A DNA stretch of 64,000 bases from Galbibacter sp038433465 (GTDB lineage: Bacteria; Bacteroidota; Bacteroidia; Flavobacteriales; Flavobacteriaceae), in the NCBI RefSeq assembly GCF_038433465.1, contig NZ_JAESVF010000003.1, forward strand, positions 62,001 to 126,000. The letters are read 5' to 3'. Positions 32,756 through 39,578 of the stretch are shown piece after piece. A program made the position numbers and the translations under genes. The notes below the pieces were generated by a model. That model was not told the DNA's origin. It saw only the letters and a list, made by a program, of their open reading frames with translations, and ran no database searches. Position 1 is the stretch's first letter; every line of letters starts with the position of its first letter.

Positions 32756-33463
32756 CTAATTCTGATGAACTAGTGGTAAAATATCTTTTATATTTTTTAC
32801 CGTTTTATAGGTACCGTTTTTCTCTACATTCGTAACCATTTCGTGTGCCCATGTGGTATGAAATGGAATATGAATTGCTTGCGCACCAATATTTATAAGC
32901 GGCAATACATCTGACTTTAAAGAATTTCCAACCATTAAAAACTCTTTTACCGAAATTTCTAAATGCTCGAGTAAATTCTTATAATTTTCATCTTTTTTAT
33001 CACTTAAAACTTCAATATGATGAAAATATTTTGAAAGTCCAGACTTTTCTAATTTTCTTTCTTGGTCTAATAAATCTCCTTTTGTTAATAAAATCAATCG
33101 GTAGTTATCAACCAAATTGCTTAAAACCTCTTCAACACCTTCTAACACTTCCACGGGTTTTAAAAGCATCTCTTTACCAAGATTCAAAATGTTTGAAATG
33201 GTTGCATTATCCACTTGTCCATTCGACAAATCAATAGCGCTTTCAACCATAGACAACATAAAACCCTTAACCCCATATCCATAGATATCTAGGTTATTGA
33301 TTTCCATTTTGAAAAGCTCTTGATCTATTTTATTCTCAGTTTCGTAACTCGAGAGTAATTTAGCAAATTTTTCTTCTGCTTCTCTAAAATAGGTTTCATT
33401 TACCCAAAGCGTATCATCAGCATCAAAGCCAATAACTTTTATGTTTGAATAATCTACTTCCAT
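32756..33463 (-). CDS. HAD family hydrolase
   Basis: 235 aa. Motif I is GFDADDTLW near residue 12 with both catalytic Asp; motif II is LLTKGD near 120; motif III Lys near 152 and motif IV MVGNSLKSD near 172. A helical cap (residues ~20-95) follows motif I, as in YjjG/PGP-type C1 phosphatases, so it is not a KdsC (capless) enzyme by architecture. It overlaps the end of kdsB by 10 bases and precedes kdnB by 46. A sugar-phosphate or metabolite repair substrate is likely but unknown. Confidence 0.85.
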   Translation of the reverse strand: MEVDYSNIKVIGFDADDTLWVNETYFREAEEKFAKLLSSYETENKIDQELFKMEINNLDIYGYGVKGFMLSMVESAIDLSNGQVDNATISNILNLGKEMLLKPVEVLEGVEEVLSNLVDNYRLILLTKGDLLDQERKLEKSGLSKYFHHIEVLSDKKDENYKNLLEHLEISVKEFLMVGNSLKSDVLPLINIGAQAIHIPFHTTWAHEMVTNVEKNGTYKTVKNIKDILPLVHQN

Positions 33464-34185
33464 ACCTTTTTTGCACGTTCTAAATCTTCAGGAGTATCAA
33501 TTTCAATCCCTTCAGAATCGGTTTCCACCATTTTAATTTTTTTCCCGTACTCTAAGTAACGGATTGCCTCAATTTTTTCGGTTGCTTCTAAAGACAGCAT
33601 CGGAAGCTTTTGAAAGTCTACAATTGCTTGTTTTCTAAACGCATAAATCCCTTTGTGTTTAAAATAACTCACATCAACAGATTTATCTCTTGGGTACGGA
33701 ATTGGAGAACGCGAAAAATACAATGCAAAATCCCTACTATCGGTAATAACTTTTACAGTATTTGGGTTATTAATTTCATCCCAATCGGTAATTTTTGTCA
33801 TCAAAGACGCTAAATCGATTTCCTTTTCTTTATCTTCTTTAAAAACTTCGATAACTTTTTCTAGGCTTTCCTTATCGGTAAAAGGTTCATCTCCTTGCAC
33901 ATTCACTACGATATCGACATCCATATTTTCTACCGCTTCCGCTATTCGGTCGCTTCCACAATCATGTTCTTTAATGCTCATAATTGCTTTTCCTCCGTTC
34001 TGCTCAATTTCTTTAAAGATAATTCCGCTATCGGTTACTACATAAACATCATCAAAAAGTTTAGTATTTACCGCAGCTTTGTAAGTTCTAAGAATAACAG
34101 TTTCTCCCCCAAGATCTTGCATCAATTTTCCTGGGAAACGAGAGGCGGCATAACGAGCCGGTATCATAGATATAATTTTCATCAT
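33454..34185 (-). CDS. kdsB: 3-deoxy-manno-octulosonate cytidylyltransferase
   Basis: 243 aa. IPARYAASRFPGKLM near residue 8 is the CTP-binding signature, VVNVQGDEPF near 90 the metal site, YFSRSPIPYPRD near 155 the sugar site. It makes CMP-Kdo, or CMP-Kdo8N if the neighbouring kdnB works as in Shewanella. The gene starts with two consecutive ATG codons; either may be used. It heads the operon kdsB-HAD-kdnB-acyltransferase. Confidence 0.93.
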   Translation of the reverse strand: MMKIISMIPARYAASRFPGKLMQDLGGETVILRTYKAAVNTKLFDDVYVVTDSGIIFKEIEQNGGKAIMSIKEHDCGSDRIAEAVENMDVDIVVNVQGDEPFTDKESLEKVIEVFKEDKEKEIDLASLMTKITDWDEINNPNTVKVITDSRDFALYFSRSPIPYPRDKSVDVSYFKHKGIYAFRKQAIVDFQKLPMLSLEATEKIEAIRYLEYGKKIKMVETDSEGIEIDTPEDLERAKKVWK

Positions 34186-34205
34186 TTATAACCTTTCAGA
34201 GTTAA

Positions 34206-34213
34206 CAAAAATA
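34206..34213 (-). promoter_or_regulatory. -7 element of the kdsB operon
   Basis: TATTTTTG on the minus strand, 20 bases before the kdsB start. Confidence 0.45.
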
Positions 34214-34230
34214 AGGATTATATTGAGAAT

Positions 34231-34797
34231 TTAGTTGCTACGGGCCTTGAGTTTTTTATAAAACCAAAAAATAAACAGTAAGATAATGACTACCAACACA
34301 ATAGCTATAATCGGTATAAATATCGAAAGTATCGCTAAAGCGAAGGAACCTACCGTTTCTACAGTTGAAACTATTGGGTTACCTAATCCTGCTGTGGTTG
34401 CAGATGAAGTTAGTCGCGTTCCTGCTGAAGCTCCTTTTACTAAAGTTGCTGTTCCGCCCCCCGCAATAATAGCCATTGCCCATGTAACAACGGGAGATAA
34501 ATCGGTAATTGTAGAAACCATGACTGCCGTTCCAGCAATTGCGGCTAAAGGCACAGCAATAGAATCGAGAAGATTATCAATAAACGGAATGTAATATGCG
34601 AAAATCTCTATCAACATAGCGACTCCAAGCGTTAATAAAGCAGCAATCGAACCTACCCACATCCAGTCTTCACTGAGCGTCAACACATTAAAATGCGCTG
34701 CTAAACTCAAAACAAAAAGTGGTAAAAACACTCTAAATCCTGCAGAAGCTGCTAAACCAATTCCTAAAAATATACTTATAATGGTTTCTGATGTCAT
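34231..34797 (-). CDS. DUF4126 integral membrane protein
   Basis: 188 aa with about five hydrophobic segments. The opening ISIFLGIGLAASAGFRVFLPLF, the DNLLDSIAVPLAAIAGTAV stretch near residue 75 and the GGGTATLVKGASAGTRLTSS stretch near 113 match DUF4126. Function is unknown. It lies 45 bases upstream of kdsB on the same strand, and may share its message. Confidence 0.85.
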   Translation of the reverse strand: MTSETIISIFLGIGLAASAGFRVFLPLFVLSLAAHFNVLTLSEDWMWVGSIAALLTLGVAMLIEIFAYYIPFIDNLLDSIAVPLAAIAGTAVMVSTITDLSPVVTWAMAIIAGGGTATLVKGASAGTRLTSSATTAGLGNPIVSTVETVGSFALAILSIFIPIIAIVLVVIILLFIFWFYKKLKARSN

Positions 34798-34891
34798 TCT
34801 TAATATTTTCTTTAAAAATAAGAATTTTAATCGAAATAAAACATCAAATATTCTTACAAGAAAAGAGCTTAAACTTGACTACAAACAAAAA

Positions 34892-36313
34892 TCAGACAAA
34901 AAAATCGTCTTTAAAACCTATTAAATACAGCTTATCTTTTGCACGTGTAACGGCTGTGTACAACCATCTTAAATACTCTTTATCTACGCCATTTGGCAAA
35001 TAAGGTTGTTCTATAAAAACCGTACTCCACTGCCCTCCCTGACTTTTATGACAAGTAATAGCATACGAGAATTTAACCTGCAAAGCGTTGAAATATTTGT
35101 TGTTTTTTACCTTTAAGAACTTCTTATATTTTGAGGTTTCTTCTTCGTAATCTTTCATTACTTCTTGGTACAGCCTATTGCTATCTTCATAAGAAAGTGA
35201 TGGCGAATTAACATCTAAAGTATCGAGTAACAAAACGGTTTCAAAAGGTTTCATTTTAGGATAATCAACCATTTGCACTTTTACTTCAGCAAACTTAAAT
35301 CCGTATAACTCTTTAATTGCAAAAATTTCTAAGACTTCGATGATGTCTCCATTGGCAATAAATCCTGCTTCCGAAGAAGTTTTCAACCAAAAATAATTGT
35401 TTTTTACAACCATTAGGTAATCGCCAGTTGCGAGTTCGTTATCTAGAAATAAAATCCGACTTCTAATTTGCTGATTGTACAAATTTGCTCGTTTGTTAGA
35501 GCGAACAATGATTGCGGTATCGTCTTTTCCGTGCTCACTGTACGAATCGTTAATGGCATCTTGAATTTCATATCCATCCACCAAGCGCACTATATCTGAA
35601 AATCCTTTTACTTCAAATTTAAAATCGTCTGAAAATTCATCTTGTAATTGCTCGCGCAAATTGGTGGCATTGAGTAAAATTCCGGAGTCTAACTGCTGAC
35701 GAACAACTTCATCCAATTCAATTTTCTTTACCTCCTTATTATAATTAAGCGATAAAGTGTTTTCGTTTAATGCCGGACTCAACGATAAATTTACAGGTGG
35801 TAACTGTGCAGTATCTCCAATAAAAATGAGTTTACACTTATGTCCAGAATATACATATTGAATTAAATCATCCAATAAAGAGCCGTTTTCAAACATTTTT
35901 GAATCGGACGGCGAATCGGGAATCATGGATGCTTCATCCACGATAAAAATGGTGTTTTTATGTTTATTTGGCGACAAAACAAACTTAACGCCACCTCCGG
36001 ATTGTTTCCGCGGAAAGTAAATATGTTTATGAATGGTATGCGCCGAATACCCTGAATAGTTGGTAATTACTTTTGCGGCACGCCCCGTAGGCGCCAATAA
36101 CACCGATTTTTTTAAAGTTTTCCACAAATTGGTAACCAGCGCACCAATAATAGTAGTTTTTCCAGTCCCCGCAAATCCTTTCATCAGAAACAATTCGTTT
36201 TTATCTTCAGCATAAATAAAATCCGAAAGTTGCTGAAGCACAATATCTTGCTTTAATGTTGGTTGGTGAGGAAATTGTTCTTTTAATAATTTGTAAAATG
36301 ATGCCGCGTCCAT
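34892..36313 (-). CDS. ATP-dependent DNA helicase, RecD/Dda-like (superfamily 1)
   Basis: 473 aa. Walker A MKGFAGTGKTTI near residue 44, Walker B IFIVDEASM near 122, motif III GDTAQLPPV near 160, motif V/VI ITCHKSQGGQW near 420 and YTAVTRAKDKLYL near 452. The small size and order match the RecD2/Dda-type 5'-3' helicases that Bacteroidota carry as a stand-alone gene. A -7 element lies 17 bases before the start. It is divergent from the pilin-like gene. Confidence 0.9.
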   Translation of the reverse strand: MDAASFYKLLKEQFPHQPTLKQDIVLQQLSDFIYAEDKNELFLMKGFAGTGKTTIIGALVTNLWKTLKKSVLLAPTGRAAKVITNYSGYSAHTIHKHIYFPRKQSGGGVKFVLSPNKHKNTIFIVDEASMIPDSPSDSKMFENGSLLDDLIQYVYSGHKCKLIFIGDTAQLPPVNLSLSPALNENTLSLNYNKEVKKIELDEVVRQQLDSGILLNATNLREQLQDEFSDDFKFEVKGFSDIVRLVDGYEIQDAINDSYSEHGKDDTAIIVRSNKRANLYNQQIRSRILFLDNELATGDYLMVVKNNYFWLKTSSEAGFIANGDIIEVLEIFAIKELYGFKFAEVKVQMVDYPKMKPFETVLLLDTLDVNSPSLSYEDSNRLYQEVMKDYEEETSKYKKFLKVKNNKYFNALQVKFSYAITCHKSQGGQWSTVFIEQPYLPNGVDKEYLRWLYTAVTRAKDKLYLIGFKDDFFV

Positions 36314-36330
36314 AAAATCTATTTCAGACC

Positions 36331-36338
36331 CAAAATTA
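36331..36338 (-). promoter_or_regulatory. -7 element of the helicase gene
   Basis: TAATTTTG on the minus strand, 17 bases before the start. Confidence 0.5.
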
Positions 36339-36383
36339 GTAATGTTTTTTTAGGCTATCTCTTTTATGAATAAAAAAAAATTG

Positions 36384-36391
36384 TAGATTTG
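36384..36391 (+). promoter_or_regulatory. -7 element of the pilin-like/DUF3822/rsmD unit
   Basis: TAGATTTG fits TAnnTTTG, 31 bases before the ATG at 36423. Confidence 0.55.
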
Positions 36392-36422
36392 CGTAAACCT
36401 CATTAATACAAATTAATAAAAA

Positions 36423-37073
36423 ATGAAGACAGTATTACAAATTGCTCTTTGGCTTGTAAGTATCTTTTTCGGGTATAAAATTTACACTTCGGTAATGGAA
36501 CCTATCAAGTTCGATAAAGTAAAGAAAGAAAGATACACAGCCGTAATTAATAAACTGAAGAAAATTAGAGATGCTCAAGAAGCTCACAGAACTGTAACTG
36601 GAAAATTCTCAAAAGATTTTCCTGGACTTATCAAATTTATTGATACCGCACAGTTTACACTTACACAACAAAGAGACTCTTCATACATGGAATACGATAA
36701 AACTTACCGTATTGATATGGAGAGAGAGGTTAAAATTATTGACACTTTAGGATTTGTTTCTGTAAAAGATTCTTTATTTGGTGGTAAAGACACTTACAAA
36801 AATTTAGCTTCTATTCCATACGCTCAAAACAACGAGACATTTACTATGGATGCTAAAACAATTACTACTAACGGATTTACAGCTCCTGTATTTGAAGTAA
36901 AATTAAACAAAGACGTTTTATTATACGATCAACCAGAAGATTTAGTTGCAAAAGAAAAAGCAGCCATCTCTGTAGAAGAAGTAAACGGTCCTGAAATTAA
37001 AGTGGGTAGCCTTGAAGAAGTAAGCACAAGTGCAAACTGGCCTCCATATTATGACACAAAACAAAACAAGTAA
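36423..37073 (+). CDS. Conserved membrane-anchored protein with pilin-like N-terminus
   Basis: 216 aa. One N-terminal membrane segment (residues ~4-22, VLQIALWLVSIFFGYKIY), then KKERYTAVINKLKKIRDAQEAHRT, a helix pattern like that of pseudopilins, followed by a TGKFSKDFPGL stretch and a beta-rich soluble part. No prepilin peptidase motif with Gly before Phe is present. It overlaps the DUF3822 gene by 23 bases and is co-transcribed with it and rsmD. I do not recognise an established function. Confidence 0.6.
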   Translation: MKTVLQIALWLVSIFFGYKIYTSVMEPIKFDKVKKERYTAVINKLKKIRDAQEAHRTVTGKFSKDFPGLIKFIDTAQFTLTQQRDSSYMEYDKTYRIDMEREVKIIDTLGFVSVKDSLFGGKDTYKNLASIPYAQNNETFTMDAKTITTNGFTAPVFEVKLNKDVLLYDQPEDLVAKEKAAISVEEVNGPEIKVGSLEEVSTSANWPPYYDTKQNK

Positions 37074-37881
37074 TATACTTAACAATTCATTTAAAGAACT
37101 GTCCATTCAAGTTAGCTTGAGTGGACTTTCTTTTTGCATCCTAAACGGAGCTTCTCATAAAATTGAATTGTTAGAAACACTTCACTTCGACCAAAAAGCA
37201 AATCCAGAGCAACTTATTTCGCATCTCGAAGCTTGGTTTTCAGAAGAAAAAATAGCGACTGACTCGCTCGATAAAGTAAGTGTAGTACATGAAAACGAAC
37301 TCTCATCGTTTATACCAAAGTCACTATTCAACGAGCGTAATCTTTCAGACTACCTCAAGTACAATGTAAAAATTCTTGAAAACGATTTTATAAGTTACGA
37401 CGAACTAAAATCGTACGATATTTATAATGTGTATGTCCCTTTTGCTAACGTAAACAATTATATATTCGACAAATTTGGCGATTTTGAATACAAACACGCT
37501 TCCTCTATTTTAGTTGAAACCTTAATAAATAGTGCCAACAAAAGCAATCAAGAAACTATTTATGTATATGTAAGTAAAAGTCATTTTGAAATAGTTGTAT
37601 TGAATCAGAAAAAATTAATACACTACAACACTTTTACATATCAGCAAAAAGAAGACTTTATTTATTATTTGCTTTTCACTATCGAGCAACTCAACCTAAA
37701 CCCAGAAGAAACACCTACCCTATTGCTTGGCGATATTACCGAGGAAAGCGATTTATACAAAATTGCATACACCTACATAAAACACCTAAGCATAAACAAC
37801 AAACAGTTGCTAACCAACACCTACAGCCTCCCAAAAAACACCAACAGCTCAAACTTTTATATTTTATTAAACAGTCTTTAA
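37051..37881 (+). CDS. DUF3822 family protein (possible actin-fold domain)
   Basis: 276 aa from the ATG at 37051; an in-frame GTG at 37030 is less likely. The sequence opens SIQVSLSGLSFCIL-NG, and near residue 165 has ETIYVYVSKSHFEIVVLNQKKLIHYNTFTY, followed by LLLGDITEES near 225. The alternation of short beta strands resembles ASKHA folds such as PilM, but a complete nucleotide pocket is not evident. It sits between the pilin-like gene and rsmD, with its stop codon overlapping the rsmD start. Confidence 0.75.
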   Translation: MTQNKTSNILNNSFKELSIQVSLSGLSFCILNGASHKIELLETLHFDQKANPEQLISHLEAWFSEEKIATDSLDKVSVVHENELSSFIPKSLFNERNLSDYLKYNVKILENDFISYDELKSYDIYNVYVPFANVNNYIFDKFGDFEYKHASSILVETLINSANKSNQETIYVYVSKSHFEIVVLNQKKLIHYNTFTYQQKEDFIYYLLFTIEQLNLNPEETPTLLLGDITEESDLYKIAYTYIKHLSINNKQLLTNTYSLPKNTNSSNFYILLNSL

Positions 37882-38420
37882 TGCGTATCATTTCAGGAAA
37901 ATACAAAGGTAAAAGACTCATGGCTCCCATGAAGTTACCCGTTCGTCCAACTACCGATTTTGCCAAAGAAGGACTCTTCAACATTTTAAACAATCAGTTT
38001 TATTTTGACGAAATTTCCGTACTCGACCTTTTTGCCGGAACCGGAAACATCAGTTACGAATTTGCAAGCAGAGGCGCAGAAGTTATCACATCGGTCGATG
38101 CACATTCGGGATGCGTACAATACATTAGTAAAATAAAAGAAGAACTCGAATTTCCAATACAAACCATCAAAAGTGATGTTTTTACATTTTTAGAAAAAAC
38201 AGCCATCACTGCCGACATTATTTTTGCCGATCCGCCATACGACTTCACCTTAGAGCAATTCAGTAAAATAGTCGACCTCGTACGCGAAAACAATATTTTA
38301 AACGAAGAAGGACTCCTTATTATCGAGCATTCCAAACACACCGATTTAAGTGAATGCAAAGGCTACACCGACCAACGAAAATACGGAGGCAGTGTTTTCA
38401 GTTTCTTTGAATTCGAGTAA
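37881..38420 (+). CDS. rsmD: 16S rRNA (guanine966-N2)-methyltransferase
   Basis: 179 aa. MRIISGKYKGKRL at the start, RPTTDFAKEGLFN near residue 27, the SAM motif VLDLFAGTGNIS near 48 and the catalytic DPPY (FADPPYDF) near 115 identify RsmD. It methylates G966 of 16S rRNA. Its ATG overlaps the DUF3822 stop (TAATG), so the two are translationally coupled. It converges on rnpB. Confidence 0.95.
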   Translation: MRIISGKYKGKRLMAPMKLPVRPTTDFAKEGLFNILNNQFYFDEISVLDLFAGTGNISYEFASRGAEVITSVDAHSGCVQYISKIKEELEFPIQTIKSDVFTFLEKTAITADIIFADPPYDFTLEQFSKIVDLVRENNILNEEGLLIIEHSKHTDLSECKGYTDQRKYGGSVFSFFEFE

Positions 38421-38431
38421 AAAATAAGAAA

Positions 38432-38726
38432 AAAGCAGGTCATAAGCCGGATTCTGTATCTATAAATAGACCCTTATCATTTATCTGGGCGTTACATTAC
38501 TGCACCGCTCTAGCCGCCTACCCTCCAACATCGGGCGCGCAACCCTCAACCGTTGGTATACATGACGTTGCACCGCATAGAGTTTACCTGATTTCACTAC
38601 AGCATTACCTGTACATCCTTTCTTTTGCACTTGTCCTAGTCTTTCGACCGACGGCCGTTAGCCGCTATGCTGCGCTGTGGTGTCCGGACTTTCCTCTTTG
38701 TAAACAAAGCGATAAGGAGACCTGCG
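38432..38726 (-). ncRNA. rnpB: RNase P RNA
   Basis: The minus strand carries the universal element GAGGAAAGTCCGGAC near its 5' end (complement at 38682-38696) and ACAGAATCCGGCTTAT near the 3' end (complement at 38442-38457). GCAGGTC near the 5' end pairs with GACCTGC at the 3' end to form P1, which fixes the ends to within a few bases. About 295 nt, bacterial type A, at the short end of the usual range. A T run follows the 3' end. It processes tRNA 5' leaders. Confidence 0.95.
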
Positions 38727-38729
38727 GCA

Positions 38730-38737
38730 CAAAATTA
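38730..38737 (-). promoter_or_regulatory. -7 element of rnpB
   Basis: TAATTTTG on the minus strand ends four to six bases before the predicted 5' end of the RNA, as expected. Confidence 0.65.
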
Positions 38738-38908
38738 ATCTTTTCCACCATTTTACACAGCACTAATTGCAATAATAATTATAGGGGTTTGCTCATTCCA
38801 TTTCGCAACCAGGCTTTCCGCTACTAGTTTTAGTAAGCCATAAACAAAAGCTTACTAAAAGCTAACCGCTACAATCCTTACCCCAAAAGAATTACAACAT
38901 CAATTAAA

Positions 38909-38940
38909 TCACAAAGGTTTTAAAAACCTTTGCGATTTTA
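38909..38940. repeat. Terminator-like hairpin in the rnpB-dnaX gap
   Basis: TCACAAAGGTTTT pairs with AAAACCTTTGCGA (one G-T/A-C exception), with a T-rich flank. No gene ends near it. The gap 38738-39578 contains no ORF that I can support and is made of dispersed repeat fragments. Confidence 0.6.
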
Positions 38941-38971
38941 CTCCTTCAATTTAACAATCAAGCAAATTCAC

Positions 38972-39012
38972 ATTCCGCAAGATGAGATTCCTCCTCGTAC
39001 CTCGTTCGGAAT
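38972..39012. repeat. ATTCCG...CGGAAT dispersed repeat
   Basis: ATTCCG at 38972 and CGGAAT at 39007 bracket GAGATTCCTCCTCGTACCTCG. The complement reads GTCATTCCGAACGAGG, a text often seen in flavobacterial intergenic repeats. Confidence 0.55.
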
Positions 39013-39142
39013 GACTTTGTCCTGAGTATCTATGGATCAAAGATTCAAAGTCGCAAAGCAACAAAACTTAAAAAACCTTTCCTACTTACCTCTTTAACCT
39101 TTCTAAAACAGTTAAATAAAAATTTTAGTATTGAAGAACTGA

Positions 39143-39302
39143 CCTATTTAAAAAGTATTAAAAATCAAGGAAGCAGTCTGGGCGGGAGATAAAAAGCTGT
39201 TTGAGCGAAGCGAGTTCTTTTTATCTGTGGAGGATGGTTCCGTAGATTTTCTGATACTTTTTTAATCAGTCTTGACTTTTTTGTTTCGTTTTTGTGTCAA
39301 GA
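39143..39302. repeat. Large structured intergenic repeat element
   Basis: AAAAAGTAT (from 39150) and ATACTTTTT (from 39254) enclose the element. Inside, AGATAAAAAG at 39187 pairs with CTTTTTATCT at 39217 around TTTGAGCGAAGCGAG; then TCTTGAC at 39270 pairs with GTCAAGA at 39296. The gene-free DNA after it (39310-39560) contains repeated GCTTATAGCT-like text and nothing else that I can name. Confidence 0.6.
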
Positions 39303-39565
39303 CAAAAATGAAAAGAAAGTATTTCTAAACTTAGTTTAGTTAAAACAATTTTGAAGAAACAAAATCTATAAAAAAACCTTTCCTCCTTACCTCCTTCACT
39401 CTTTAACTATTCAAAACAATTTAAAACACAACCTTACAGCTTATAGCTAATGGCTTATTGCTTACAGCATATCCCTTATCACTTATAGCTAATAAAAAAC
39501 AAACCATTGTTAATAATTCAGCAACAAAATCAATAGAAAAAAAGTATTTATCCCATATCAATTTT

Positions 39566-39573
39566 TATATTTG
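39566..39573 (+). promoter_or_regulatory. -7 element directly before dnaX
   Basis: TATATTTG ends five bases before the ATG at 39579; a GTG at 39573 overlaps it and is therefore an unlikely start. Confidence 0.55.
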
Positions 39574-39578
39574 TGGTA

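Noticed and set aside
39420..39500. Repeated GCTTATAGCT-like text as a direct-repeat array or origin
   Set aside because: The copies are irregular in spacing and sequence, and no DnaA-box set is present; more likely degenerate repeat remains.
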